A DNA stretch of 64,000 nt from Adiantum capillus-veneris (taxonomy: Eukaryota; Streptophyta; Polypodiopsida; Polypodiales; Pteridaceae), in NCBI GenBank assembly GCA_014529385.2, contig CM043960.1, positions 75,301,910-75,365,909 on the forward strand, read 5' to 3'. The notes beneath the pieces were generated by a model. It ran no database searches and was not told the DNA's origin. It saw only the letters and a list, made by a program, of their open reading frames with translations. Below, in pieces: positions 24,415 to 36,787 of the stretch (within the stretch, counting starts at the first letter, position 1; every line of letters begins with the position of its first letter). The position numbers were made by a program, and so were the translations under genes.

Positions 24415-25152
24415 GGACCAAGCATGAGAGGGGGTATACTCCCACACACAACACAGACACACACTCATTATGTGAAGTGCAAAGTGCAAGATCTCCATCT
24501 CATTCTCCAAGCTTGTCAAGAAGCTGAGAGCCTACACCAACACTCTTGGTTATGGAATGAAAATCCAACCAAGACTCATGCTTCAATGCTTAAGCTTGCC
24601 ATCTTCTTCCTCTTCATTACTATGCTATTATGCTATGCTAATCAAGAAGAGTGATGGTAAGTGAGGAACTATTTCTTTCTCCTATGAATGATTCTTCTTT
24701 CTCTTCCCTACCCTCATTCCCCGCTAGCTCTCTCCGCCTTCGAAGGTGTTTGAGGCCTTGGGACTGAGGCTTGGGATAGTTAATGTTTTTTGCAAATTTT
24801 ATGTTATGCTCATGATGCATGAATCTTTTCATCTTCATTGCATCACCTAGGTCACAAGGAACACAAATATTGTATTGTACCAAGTGTCTCTTGATGGGAG
24901 AATCTATAATACAAACACCTTTTGGAGGAGGGACCGGCTCCAAGTAAATCCAGTCCTCAATTATTATCATGTCCTCTAATACTCTCTCTTGCAAAAGTAT
25001 TGTTCATGCCAAGTTAATTAGGTACTATGTTTATGTTGCTACCATCAATTAAGTTCACCGTCTATGTTCTCAAAGTAGTCTCACAAAAATCTCACTCTAA
25101 TTCTCTTAATTCCGCTATTCTCAAAGTTCATAGGCCATTTAATTACATTACA
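23729..25152 (+). mobile_element. 5' LTR of chromovirus C
   Basis: Starts TATCATAAAATCTAATATC (TG changed to TA) and ends CATTACA. Immediately after it comes the tRNA-Met primer site. About 1.42 kb long. It is related to the 3' LTR of D (56072-57109): about 38 differences in the first 330 bp counted by eye, and both carry a GA run and TCATGCTTAAATGACTAAGG words. The element A LTRs have a GT run instead. C and D are therefore read as two ends of one old element. Confidence 0.88.
24373..24412. repeat. (GA)n microsatellite inside the C LTR
   Basis: About 40 bp of GA. The matching site in D (56688-56732) also has GA, followed there by a long CT run. Confidence 0.95.
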
Positions 25153-25153
25153 A

Positions 25154-25165
25154 TAGTATCAGAGC
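25154..25165 (+). promoter_or_regulatory. primer-binding site of C (tRNA-iMet)
   Basis: TAGTATCAGAGC, one base after the LTR end. It differs from the canonical TGGTATCAGAGC by one base, a decayed site for minus-strand DNA priming by initiator-Met tRNA. Confidence 0.85.
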
Positions 25166-25566
25166 ATTTGGTTTCTCTTTTCTTGCTTAAGAAGAGAAGT
25201 ATTTAAGTAGCCTATTAATGGCTGATTTTGTTAATTATATTAGGGTAAGTGGGACTTGGATCTATTATCGATTTTATTGAGCCCACTATGTGGGATATGG
25301 TGCACATCTTGGGAGCTTTGGTCTTAATAATGGGGTCTTTTTAAACTTTCCTACGGCTTTACCATTATTGAGCCATAAGAAGTTCAAAAGGAGCTAGCCC
25401 TCAGCAATTCTTCAATATTAGATCCACTCCACTACTCTCTATAATTAACCAATTTGAGCCGTAGGTGTAGATACTTACATGCTGATTTTCAAAGGCTAAG
25501 AGGAGTAGGAACTAAGGTTTTGAATTGCCAAAGAATACACTAAGTAAATACATAAGTATAATTAGT

Positions 25567-26834
25567 ATGGCTGATAATAACCAAGAGATTAGAATGAACA
25601 TTAATCACTTTGATTTTTCACATGAAGGTGCTAATGATGATGCACCCATGTTTGTCAATTATCTTGTTACTAGGTTGTAGCAAGCTATGGGCAACCCTGT
25701 TTTGCAAGCCGAAGTTACTCAACAACTTCGTGCTTATGGGATAGAGATTAGGAGGCCTTTTGATGCGACCCCCAAAACAAGACTTTCTCCCATACGAGAG
25801 GAGGAATCCAAATAACAAGAAAGTAATAAATACCTAAGACGTGGCTCCAGGAAGACGACGGTTTAGATGATGTCCAGCTCCTCTCAGGAGGAAACGGTCA
25901 ACACACAGTCCTTCTCCTTGTCACTCTGAAAGGAAAGAGAGGAAACAAAGGGAAAAAAGGGCAAGAAAGAGGTCACCCTCTTCTCCTTCTTTCTCACCTT
26001 CCTCCTCTTTTGATGAAAGCTATGGCTATTCGCCTAGAGAATACAAGAGGGGAGGACATCACAAAACGTACCCTGCATGGCAAAGGTCCCAAAAGCTCAA
26101 GAAATTCAAAGAGGGAGGAAAGGATATCTCTTTTCTCACCTATGATGCCATCTTTGGTGCCACCGACAAAGTATTGGCCTTTATTCAACAATTTGATGCG
26201 TCCTTTTAGACTAGGGATTCACGGAGTCCTCCAAGCTATGCCATGTAGCTATGCACTTCTAGAAATTGGTTCATTAATGGTGGGGTAGCCTTGGTGGTGG
26301 TGGCAAATCCCCAAAGACATGGAAAACTCTACAAGTTTCCATCATGAAGCAATGCAAAGGACAAAGTCCTTACCGACGAATGGCGCAATTTGAAGCTTCT
26401 CTCCCATGAGTCTATTCACAAATATGTGGAAAATTTTTGGGATATACATCTCAAGGCTACTGTCTTGCTGAGAAAAAGAAAAAAAATTGTGCGGGATTTA
26501 CTTGAAGAAATGGCCGATTATGTCAACTCCCAACAGCCTGGTTCTATCACCAAATTGATCCACCACACCATGGTTTCTTCCCACATCAATTTCCAACAAC
26601 GGGCTAGATGGAATGTCAAGGCCATGGAAAACAAAGACAAAAGTGATGCAAAGGGGAAAACCAATGCCCAAAATTCTTCCCAAGGCAATTCCAATAACAA
26701 CAACAACAACAATCGGTCCAAGGAGAAAGGAGTTTACAAAGGTAAAAACAAACTCTCTCCCAAAGAGCTTGAAGCTTTTTGCAAGTACCATAAGTGTTTC
26801 AAGTGTGGGAGGAAGGACTAACAAGCAGCATCTC
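25567..26834 (+). pseudogene. gag of chromovirus C, broken
   Basis: ATG at 25567 begins MADNNQEIRMNINHFDFSHE, parallel to the gag starts of A (43224, minus) and E (59200). A TAG at 25678 replaces the Gln of the RLQQAMGNP block seen in A and E. More stops and shifts follow. The serine/arginine-rich region, the capsid-like region (ESIHKYVENFWDIHLKATV) and a polyasparagine run are still visible in 26390-26821. The zinc knuckle is cut off after CFKCG: the sequence jumps directly to RT/RNase H sequence, so protease and the RT active site are deleted (about 1.25 kb compared with A). Confidence 0.88.
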
Positions 26835-27622
26835 TAAGTGATTTTTCAAGCATTGAGGGAGAACAAGCTTTTTCTCAACCAAAAGAAAAGCAAATTTTTC
26901 CTTCAAGAGATTCAATAATTAGGTCATATTATCTCTCAAGACGGTATTCATATGGATCCATCAAAGTTAGAGGTAATAAAAGAATGGCCTACTCCAAGGA
27001 ATTTACATGAGCTAAGAAGCTTTATTGGTATATGTGCATATTGTAGATGCTTCATAGCTAAATTTTCTAAAATAGCAGGACCATTACGTGACTTAACAAA
27101 GAAGAACGTTAAGTATTCATGGATTGATTAGGAGAAAAATGCTTTTGATAAGCTCAAAGAGAAGCTTACCTCTCAACCAGTCCTCATGCTTCCGGATCTC
27201 TCAAAGCCATTTGAGGTCCAATGTGATTATTGTGGTGATTGTCTTGGAGTAGTCTTGCTTCAAGAAGGGCACTCCATAGCATATGAGAGCCAAAGGCTCA
27301 ATACGGATGAACGGGTCTTGGGAATTTATGAGAAAGAGCTTTTAGTTGTTCTACATGTCCTAGACACATGGAAGCACTATTTATTGGGGACTCCATTCAT
27401 TTTACAAATAGACCACCAAAGTCTCAAGCACTTCATGACGCAAACCAAGCTTTTCGACAAACAAATGAGGTGGGCAAATTTTCTTTTATAATTTTATTTT
27501 CATATTGCTCACGTTGTTGGTAAGCACAATCAAGTGGCTGATGCACTTTCACAAGACAACCAAAAGTAAATACGATGTCTATAGCAACTCACAATGATCT
27601 ATATTCTATGATAGGTGAGTAT
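26835..27622 (+). pseudogene. partial RT and RNase H of chromovirus C
   Basis: Frames match the distal half of the RT in A (ENKLFLNQKK, then GHIISQDGIHMDPSKLEVIK) and then RNase H: SKPFEVQCDYCGDCLGVVLL, YEKELLVVLHVLDTWKHYLL and HNQVADALS. The YxDD-bearing palm region is absent because of the upstream deletion. Stops occur at the GHIIS block and near 27129. The reading continues after the insertion of A with the integrase N-terminus at 45326. The aspartates of the RNase H core are still partly visible (CDYCGD, QIDHQSLK). Confidence 0.85.
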
Positions 27623-28646
27623 TCTACTGTAATGGAATTTGCCTATTCAATTTGAGAGTAGCGGAATTTAATGAGAATACTTTCAAGAAATGATTTTGTG
27701 AGCATAGCGGGTAGACATAATTGAAGATAGCAACATAATCATAGCAATTAGTTAACTTGGCATAGACAATACTTTTGCAAGAGAGAGAATTTAGAGAACA
27801 TGACAACAGTTGAGGACCGGATTTATGTGGAGTCGGTCCCCCCTCCAATAGGCATTTGTATTATGATTTCTCCCATAAAGAGAGACTTGTTACAATACAT
27901 TCTTTGTGTTCCTTGTGACCTTGGTGAAGCAATGAAGATGGAAAGCTTCATGCATCACCATCATAGCATAGCCTAAACTTGAAGATAGCTTTAACTATAC
28001 CAAGCCTCAGTCCCAAGACCTCAAACACCTTCGAAGGTGGAGAGAGCTAGCAGCGAATGAGGATAGGGAAGAGGAAGAAGAAACATTTCATACGAGAAAG
28101 AGCTAGTTCCTCACTTATCATAACTCTTGAGCTAGCATACATAATCGCATAGTAATGAAGAAGAAGGATATGACAAGCTCAAGCATTGAAGCATGGCTCT
28201 TGGTTGGATTTGCACTCCATAGCCAAGAGTGTTCGTGTAGGCTCTCAACCTCTACTTGCTTGGAGAGGGAGCTCTTGCACTTTGCATAGCACACAATGAG
28301 AGTGTTTGTGAGTGTGTGTGTGGGTGAGTATACCCCCTAAGCACCCCCCTAGCTTGCTTGGGTCGACCCCCCCTTGTAGCTCATGCTTGAAGCTCATTGG
28401 ACCCCTCTAGGCTTAGCCAATCACAAGCAAGAGCCATTACAAGCAACAGGGGTAGCCTTGGGACAAGTGTCCCCCTTTCCCCTTTGAGAGAGAGAACTTG
28501 ATAAATGCAAAATCAATTAATTAAATATCCTAAATTATCATTGGACCCCTTGGGTGGCCAACCAATAGGCTTCAGGAACACCATGAGGGCAACATGAGGA
28601 GGAACTTGACAAGTGTCCTTGTTGCCTCTTCAAGCTGGGGCTTCCC

Positions 28647-28751
<105 letters not shown>

Positions 28752-28875
28752 CTCTCTCATTCCCCCCCCTTGTAGGCTTGCCCCCTCCTTGTAGGGATCT
28801 TTTTGACTTTAGGAGCTCAAGCACCTTAGTCATCAAGCATGACAAAGCACTTGGACTAGGGGGTATTCCCACAAG

Positions 28876-29040
28876 CATCTCAGGCAAGCATGTCAAGGCA
28901 CCTCAAGCACCTTAATCAAGCGGCAAGTCAAGCACCTCAAGCATGGAGTAAGTCAAGCACCTCAAGCACCTTAATCAAGCACCTCAAGCAGGACAAACAC
29001 CTCAAGCATGACAAGCACCTCAAGCAAGTCAAGCACCTCG
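28876..29040. repeat. short tandem CACCTCAAGCA repeats in the A LTR
   Basis: CACCTCAAGCA and variants (AAGTCAAGCACCTCAAGCA, ACAAACACCTCAAGCA) occur about nine times. The same array is present in the other LTR at 44879-45020. Confidence 0.85.
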
Positions 29041-29700
29041 AGCTTGGGCCGGGTTCCCACCTCAAGCTCAGCCCTAGCTTACCTAAGGTCAAAGGACTTT
29101 TTCACACATTATTGGAGGTCTTCAATTAAGCTAACCCTAAGGTCTTATGCTCCATTGGTTAGCCTTGCTCTTGATAGACCATCTCCCATTTGGGCCCCTT
29201 TACTATTGGCCCCGTGTTGAGATAGATCTATAAGCACATATCTATATCTTAACACAAGTTCCCATTTATTCTCCCACATTAAGTGATCAATTTAATATGA
29301 GAAAATCATTTGGGTTGGTTAGATATTAGATTTTATGACATTACCTCTCTCTTGAAATCATAGTCGTCCTCGACTATGAGGTAGAAGAGATAAAGGCTTA
29401 GTCATTAGTCAATCGTACTTAGCGGGTAGAGGATCCCTTTTTTACCCTACGACATCTTTCCAAGATGGATGACTGATCCATTTGGTGCTTGGGAGACATA
29501 GCTGCCGCAAGCATGTCTGCTCTTTAGTCCATTTCATTCTCCCAAAGTAGAGTGACAAATTCTACTTGGTGTTTGAGAGACGTCATCATCACAAACATGA
29601 TTCTAAGCATGCATACTAGTTAAATTTGTGCACAATTAAAAAGAGGACTAGTCATATAAGACAAAAACATGAGTCATTTAAAAGAAATTTGTACATTTGC

Positions 29701-30264
29701 TTACTCTAATGTAGCATTGTAAGCATTGACAAGGTTCATACTATCCTTAAGTTGTACTCCTTGCATCCATTTAGCATCTTCAAAAGGACAATTTTTGAAC
29801 TTAATAAGATACCATCGGATTATCTTACCATGTCGTAGTACCTTGTCTTCATGCCGAAGGACAGCTTCGGGTTGTAGCACCTCTTCTTGGTCTTCGACTT
29901 CGGGAGGGTCTTCAATAATTGGTTCAATTGGTGGCTCTCCTTTGTAGGGCTTAAGTAGGCTAAGATGAAAGGCATTGTGTATAAGCCAATGGTTGGGCAA
30001 CTTGAGTTGATAAGCCGTCTCATTGATAGGCTTCAAGATTTGGAAAGGACCATAGTATCTTTTTGCTAGTTTAGCATAATACTTTTGATGGCCCGTAGGA
30101 TTTTTGCCCGTCGTTTGCCTTAATCGAGCCTTAGGAAACTTGAGTAAGACCCAATCATTTTCTTTGAACATTAAGCCTCTTCTGTGCTTATCAGCAGCAG
30201 CTTTTTGCCTTTGTTGAGAGATGGCTATAGCCTCCCTAATCTTTTGAAAAGATTCTTGTAGGTC
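29701..30264 (-). pseudogene. element A integrase C-terminus with chromodomain
   Basis: The minus-strand frame starts at the B insertion site with DLQESFQKIREAIAISQQRQ and reads through the GPF/Y region (KRYYGPFQILKPINETAYQL, then WLIHNAFHLSLLKPYKG). It then runs into a chromodomain-like tail (PEAVLRHEDKVLR, IIRWYLIKFKNCPFEDAKWM) and a stop after NAYNATLE. Chromodomains on plant Ty3/gypsy integrases bind modified histone tails and guide insertion into heterochromatin. The piece is open but separated from the rest of integrase by the B element. Open frame further upstream is B LTR sequence, not part of the protein. Confidence 0.92.
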
Positions 30265-30268
30265 ACGG

Positions 30269-31407
30269 TGTGAGCGGGATGAAAACACACACAGAGCCTC
30301 TATAACGACCCGACACACACTCTTGGGAAGATACACACACACACTATGGGGCACCACTCGGCTTACACAACACACCTGGCCGAGACAGGGAACACACCTC
30401 TGGAGTGAGAGGAGAGAGACTATCCACTTGCCCACTCCACACAGACACACACACACACACACCCAAAAAACTCAGCTCAAAAGAGGAGAATTTCTGATGT
30501 TTAGATACAATTGAGCTTGGGCCAACACCAATGGGGCAAATAGCTCACACAATATGGGTAAAATAAGCCAGATACAATCACAAACTAGAGCAGAAACTTC
30601 GCTCATAGGAGAAACTTACACAGAAAAATAGCAGGAAAAGAGTGAGGAATTTGGCAAAATGGACAACGCCATCGCGTCTAGAAAGTCCCAAAACCCCAGT
30701 CTACAATGTCAAAGTGCTCAAATCCGACCTCGGATGAGCAGTTTACGGCCAAAACAGACTCCAAAATGAGCAAAAAGACAGCTGCGGCTGTTCCTCCTCT
30801 CTTCTCGGCGTTTTTTCTGGTCTTCTCTTTGTTTTTTTAGTTCCCACACTTAGCTTTTTTAGTTGGGCACCCTTGGCCTTTTAGATGACCTCAAACGGAC
30901 CCCGAACAGGCCAAAAACTGACCTCACAGTGCATAGTTGTCACCTTTTTGCATCATTTGCACACCTCGCACTCAGCTTTTTTCCAATAATGCATCTCGCC
31001 ACCACGTGAAGTGGCCCCAAAAAGTGGTCCTAATGATGACCTTTCTGCATAACTCTCACAAGAAAACACCCACGTTGTGTCCGTCCTCATCCGTGTGCAA
31101 ATATTGACCTCGTTCGCCCTCCTGACGCCACTAGATGCCATCTGACGCACCTGCTGACCTCACGTCGTCGGCCCGTGGATAGCTTCCTCAAGAATTTTTA
31201 CGCGCTATAAACTCCTCATTATTGTAGAAAAAACATATTGGTACTGGTGATAGTGAAAATCGATGCACTATGTACACACTGTCCTACCTGTACACATGTG
31301 GGCCCCACATAACCACCTGGCTAAGGAAAATGTGCAATCCTTTATTTGATGCACCATGCATGTATATGTACATATGCGCAATCCCTTGCTCCAAAAAACT
31401 CCTGACA
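30269..31407 (-). mobile_element. 3' LTR of element B
   Basis: TGTGAGCGGG...AACTCCTGACA on the plus strand, so TGTCAGGAGT...CTCACA in element orientation. A short purine stretch (minus strand AGGGGATAGG) lies next to it at 31408-31430, where the PPT is expected. Confidence 0.95.
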
Positions 31408-32296
31408 TAATTTGCCTATCCCCTAGCCTGCTAGATCATTCATGATTAGCAGCAGCAAAGAGAGATATGAGACTCGCCGCATCACAGGTCTCCTCATCCC
31501 TCACCAACACTGCTTGATCCACAGACAGCTCATCTTGCTCCACCATCATCAATCTAGCATGATACAATTTAAGACGCAACCCATTTACCCTTGACTTATG
31601 TAGAACACCATCCAGGTTAGCCAGCTGATATGTGCCATTTGGAAAACACTCCACTACCTTGAAAGGGCCTTCCCACTTAATTTGAAACTTCTTTTGGAAG
31701 GTGTTGTCCAGCTTACTATTGTAGTGCAAAACCAAGTCATGTTTCTTGATACCCTTACTTTTAACCTTTTCATTTATCTTTGCCAAAGCCTTATCCTGCA
31801 TCTGCCCATAATGCTCCAATGCGCTCATCCTATCCAACTGGACCTCTTGTAACTGCAAGAGCCTCTCTTTGAATGCATCACTAGGCGACCCAAGCAACTT
31901 CTCTAACATCTTGACCGCAAGCAACTCTACCTCCACAAGCAATAGTGCTTCCTTTCCATACACCAAATGAAATGGAGTAAACCCTGTACCTGTCTTCACT
32001 AAAGTACGGTAAGCCCATAATGCACTAGGCAATTCCAAATCCCAATTCTTTCCTTGGTGCTCTGTCACTTTAGAAAGAATTTGTACCAACTCACCATTGA
32101 ATCTTTCATTTAAGCCATTACATTGCGGGTAATAAGGAGTGGTATGCTTGTGCCTAATCTTCATCTTTGTGCATAAGAAGTCTAGCAGTTTAGCTCTAAA
32201 TCCTGGCCCCTTATCTGAAAGTAGCTCTAATGGCACCCCAAACTTGCAACATATTTCATCATACACAAATTTTTCCACATCCTTTGCAGTGATCTA
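31408..32296 (-). pseudogene. element B integrase, catalytic and C-terminal part
   Basis: Read in the same frame as the upstream pol, from which it is cut by a TAG at 32294-32296. The expected residue at that stop is Gln by context (AVK-stop-ITAKDVEKFVYDEI). The catalytic core continues with the second Asp (LELLSDKGPGF) and the Glu (QCNGLNERFNG). The C-terminal GPF-type block is KKFQIKWEGPFKVVECFPNG followed by TYQLANLDG. The frame ends at 31436. Integrase would join the element DNA to the chromosome in the nucleus. No chromodomain follows. Confidence 0.9.
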
Positions 32297-35200
32297 TTTT
32301 ACTGCTATAGCCTCTGCCCATCTAGAGAGATAGTCCACTGCGGTCAAGATATAGCTTTTGCCCCTGCTTGTGATAGGTAACGGGCCTATTGCATCAATCC
32401 CCCACTTTTCAAACACATCAAACGCCATAATGGTTTTTCGTAGCTCTGGCTTCAACACTCTCTTCCCAAATGCTTGACATCTATTGCAAGACCTACACCA
32501 ATGGTGAACATCCTTGTACAAACTAGGCCATACATACCCCTCTTGCAAAATCTTATGCAAGGTGATCTTTAGAGAAAAATGGCCACCACATGCGCCTTCA
32601 TGATTCTCTTCCAACACTCTGTAAAGATCCTCCCGCCAAGGTACACGTCTCAACACGAGATCAGCCCCTTTCATGTATAAGACATCACCAATCAATTTGT
32701 ACCTGTATGCTCTGCGCACAAAGCCATACTTCTTAGACTTCTGAATCTCCTTTGGAATGATTCTTGTTAGCAAAAACTCCTCTTCTTGAGCCAAACTTTC
32801 CCGGCCATGATATAGAGGTAAATTGGTCCTCAACACGAATAGCTCCCCAATCATGCCTTGAGCTGCTTCATGTGCCTCTCCATTTAAAGCACGTTCAATG
32901 TGTCTGATGCTCCATGCTTCAAACTTTTTTAACAGGCCTTTAATTCTGAAGCACATTTCCTTCAATGAGGTGTTCTTGCTCTTCCACACACCCAACACTT
33001 GCTTCACCACTAACAAGGCATCACCTTTTATACTCAACCTTCGAACCCCATGCTTCAAACAAATGTGTAATCCAGATTCCAGAGTAGCATATTCAACCTC
33101 ATTGTTACTATGAGCATCCAATTTGAACCCTCTCTTGCATACTAGCTTCCCCTCTGGATCATAAAGTGCTATACCCCCTGAAGCTGCATCGTGGCTCTTT
33201 CTGTATGAACCATCAAAGAACAACACATGTGCATTGCTGATCTGTGGCACTTCTTCAACTACCTTTCTCACCACCTCTTCCTTAACAATAAGGGGATTCT
33301 CCTTGTAGGTCAACAAATCAGCTAGGGTAGCCCTTGTACTATCTTCCACTAGAAAAGAGAACTCAAACTCTTGCAGCTCAATTACCCATTTCTTCACCAC
33401 ATTTGACATGTTAGTACCATTAATTAACTGTGGAAAAAAAGCATAACTCGTCAAGAAAACAAAAGGCCGTGGTAGCAAGTAATGACAAAATCGTCGACAA
33501 GCAAATATTACACTGGCCATCACTAGCTCTACTTCCGATAACTTTTTCTCCGCTACCAACTTCACTCGGCTTGCACAATACACTGGCCTCATATAATGGC
33601 TACCCTTCCCCTTTTGCAATAACATGGCTCCAATGGCATCATCCCCTACTGATGGATTTACATAAAAAACTTTCTCCCAATCAGGAGCCTGCATGGCTGA
33701 CAACCCCCCTAACACCTCTTTCACCTCTTGAAACACTTCTTCACACTTGTCATTCCATTGCAATGGATCATGCTTTGCCACTTGTTGTAATGGATAAAGA
33801 AGCTGCGAAGACAATGGAATAAACCGTGCCATGTACTTCACTTTGTGTATAAAGGTTGCCAATTGCTTCGTACTCATAGGTGATGGAAGAAAAATAATAG
33901 ACTTCACCTTATCTAGATCAGCCTCAATGCCATTTTCTGACACCACATGGCCCAATAACTTCACCCTTGGCTGTGCTAGATGACATTTCTTTGGATTTAG
34001 TTGTCCTCCACATTCATCATATCGATCCAATACCATCTGCAGCTTCTCATGGTGTTCAGCCCTACTGCTATAGACACAGAAGTCATCCATAAAAGCTTTA
34101 ACACAACTACCAATGAATGGTTCCAACACCCAATTTGCTCTCTCTTGATAGAAGGAAGGTCCATTTGACAACCCAAATGGCAATACTGTGTAGCAATAGC
34201 AGCCCCATGGCGTAATAAAAGTGGTCTTTGTGCGGTCTTTAAGAGAAATCTTCAAGTGAAAATAGCCTGAAAAACCATCACACACACTGTACCTCTCATA
34301 ACCTGCCACTGAATCCAAGATCTGATCGATGAATGGAAGAGGATATGAGTTTCTCTTAGTGGCTGCGTTTAAGGGTTTAAAATCCACACAAATTCTCCAC
34401 TTCCCATCCTTCTTTGGACTGACTACAACTGGACTCACCCATTGTGTGGTCTCCACTGGAACTATGAACCCTGCCTTCAATAACTTGTCCACCTCTACCC
34501 GCAAGGCTTCCATTTGCTCTTGACCCATCCTTCTTAGCCTTTGCCGCACTGGCTTAGCATCTTCTTTCAGCTCTATATGCATCTCATTGCCCTTGAACCC
34601 TCTGATCTCTTCATATGAAGTAATGAACAAATCAGGAAAACTAGCCAGCATATGCAAATATATATCCTTCTCCATAGCTGAGAGGTCTCCACTAATCATT
34701 TGTGTCATTAATTCCTGCTTCTTTGACAACTCAACCTTGGTTTGCATCAGCCCTTCAATCACTTCATAAGGCCCTTCACTTTCATCCTCGACTTCATTTG
34801 CAAATGCGATTAAACCAGACTCCTGGATTTCTTTATCCATCAAAAGAAATGCAACATCAGCATCCTCATCACTGCTGGTAGTGCTATCATTGTCCTCATC
34901 TGTCACCGTGGAAGAGTCTTCATCACTAGACTCATCCTCATCTTCATAAAGCTCCTCTAATCGTTTCCTTGTGTCCATATTATAAAGCTTCTTGGTACAT
35001 GTCTTTCCATAGAGGCTAATCGTACCATGTCGCCAATCTTGAACAGCTCCCACTGCACGTAACCATGGTCTGCCCAGTATAATAGGATATGCTCCCAACC
35101 CTGCTGGCATCACATGAAAATCAACCACTGCCTTTGCATCATATGCCTCCACTTCTAAGCTCTTTACAACACCCAAACATTTTACTTTTTGATGGTTTGC

Positions 35201-35455
35201 CAATCTGATCCGAAAACCTGACACCCCAGCCACTGTGAGACCCATCTTCTCAATGCATGAGTGTGTTATGACGCATATTTGGGCTCCGCCATCCACATAA
35301 CCTTGTCCCAAATTTTTCCTTTTATGCCACACATCTACTATTGGACAAATGTCTGGTAGCTCGTCCATTGCCAACACCTTCACTGAACCTCTCTCTGGCT
35401 CTTTCTCCATTGGGTTAACCATCCTCTTCCACTGTCGCTTTAGCTTAGGCACCAT
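32294..35455 (-). pseudogene. element B pol: protease, RT, RNase H, second RNase H, integrase N-terminus
   Basis: 1053-codon open stretch. Retropepsin motif YVDGGAQICVIT near residue 55 with the distal ILGRPWL block. RT: WRICVDFKPLNAATKRNSYP, FGLSNGPSFYQERA and AFMDDFCVYS (the YxDD position). First RNase H: DAIGAMLLQKG to SEVELVMASVIFACRRF. Second, separate RNase H: VLFFDGSYRKS, NNEVEYATLESGL, IKGDALLVVKQVLG, then NGEAHEAAQG, where the usual last Asp of the fold reads His. Integrase zinc finger HEGACGGHF...CRSCNRC, then the first catalytic Asp in WGIDAIGP. A TAG after AVK at 32294 ends it. Two RNase H domains in tandem are the hallmark of Tat elements. Confidence 0.95.
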
Positions 35456-35464
35456 CTCTATAAG

Positions 35465-35833
35465 CTACCCAAAAGTAACATCTGCCTTCCTGCTCGTCAG
35501 ATCCTCCTTCAAGTCATAGCTTAATTGCCCATCCCCTAGTGGAAAATCTGAAACATGAAAACTTTCGACGAGCTCTCCTTTTCCTCTTGGCCTTGACATC
35601 CTCACCTTCATGACTCTTTCCTTTCTTCTTACTAGGACCTGAGGCACTTCTTCCTTCCTTATCCTCTGTGGTCCTCTTCCCAATAGGCATCACTAATGTA
35701 TCCTCTAGCTTTGATGCCTTCTCCAAGGTGACTACACTTAGCACTTTTGTCTTTCCCTTTTCCTCCTGGGTCAGTCCACTGGTTCCTTCGTCTCCCTTAA
35801 TTCGATGCCATAATCATTTGACCTAGTTAGCAC
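35465..35833 (-). pseudogene. element B gag-pol linker, frameshifted
   Basis: Two overlapping frames are needed. The first (35514-35744) reads VVTLEKASKLEDTLVMPIGK and a lysine-rich stretch. The second (35465-35683) reads VESFHVSDFPLGDGQLSYDL then RKADVTFG and a TAG at 35465-35467. Sequence directly after the TAG resumes in frame with LIEMVPKLKRQW of pol. Gag, the end of this linker and pol share one frame, so two compensating single-base changes (near 35810 and 35575) explain the middle. The original was probably a continuous gag-pol. Confidence 0.75.
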
Positions 35834-36787
35834 CTATCTTGGCAATGGATACATGTCTCCCCCCATCCTTGGTGGCTTATCACATTGCGGGCTGATGTGA
35901 CCCAACTCTCCACAATTATAACATGTGGGCGTCTGCCTCCAAAACCTACCATTGCTTCGTCCAACACCATTCCTAGGCCTTTCTTCACCTCCTGGCTGAT
36001 TTGCAAACCTCCCTCGACCTCGATTAGTTCCCACTTGACCTAGCATGTTTAGGCTGAGATTCTTCATCAAATCTACCATTTGCCTCATGTCTTGCCTTAG
36101 CCCATCATCTTGCACTGCTGTAGTGACCACTGCTGGCATAACCTGAGTAGTAATAGGAACCACTGGTTCATGATGAACCCCTGACATGCGACCTTGTAAA
36201 GACTCTATAGGCTGAAATTCAGACCTCATTGGCAAAGACTCCACCTCTAAGTGGCTCATTTTCCTCAGCTTCCACTCTTTGTTCCTTGCTACCTCTAGTG
36301 CATCTTCATATGTCCTAGGCTTCTTTAGCTCCACTCTCCAACGTATATTCTCCCAAAGACCAGCTAAGAACCTGTCCTTCTTCATCATGTCAGGCGGGGG
36401 TACCTGTGGTGCTAAAGCCTTGCACATTCGCTCCCATGCCAATGAAAACTTACGTATGTACGCATCTACTGGCTCACCTTCCTTCTGCACCAAACCTTGT
36501 ACTTCTTGCCACACTTTGTTAGGATCTTCTATCTTCACAAACTCCACTTCCAATCCATGCCTTAGATTGTCCCAACTCAATCTTATAGGTGGATCTGTTG
36601 CACGCAACTCCTCTTCAAATGCTTTGGACCAAACTCATGCATCACTCTTCAAACAAATTTGGAGAAGGCGTAACATTTGCGTAGGGTCATGAATCTGGTT
36701 GCTAATACAGGCAACCTCCATCTTTTCCAAAAATTCTTCCACATCTTCATCACTTCTTCCATGAAACTCCGGATAAGAGAAAGCCAT
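35834..36787 (-). pseudogene. element B gag (capsid and zinc knuckle)
   Basis: The likely start is ATG at 36787 (MAFSYPEFHGRSDEDVEEF), which begins the typical FxGxxDED capsid region. A TGA at 36635-36637 interrupts LKSDA-stop-VWSKAFEEEL, and the same frame continues to a TAG at 35834-35836. Capsid core: WERMCKALAP, PDMMKKDRFLAGLWENI. A zinc knuckle CYNCGELGHISPQC (C-x2-C-x4-H-x4-C) sits near the end. Gag would form the virus-like particle and bind element RNA in the cytoplasm. Confidence 0.92.

Noticed and set aside
30265-30462. N-terminal extension of the element A chromodomain frame (MCVCVCLCGVG...)
   Set aside because: It lies in the element B LTR and is joined to the integrase end only by the insertion.
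32294-35455. Element B as an endogenous virus with an envelope gene
   Set aside because: No extra gene with signal peptide or membrane segment lies between integrase and the 3' LTR. Only about 30 bp separate them.
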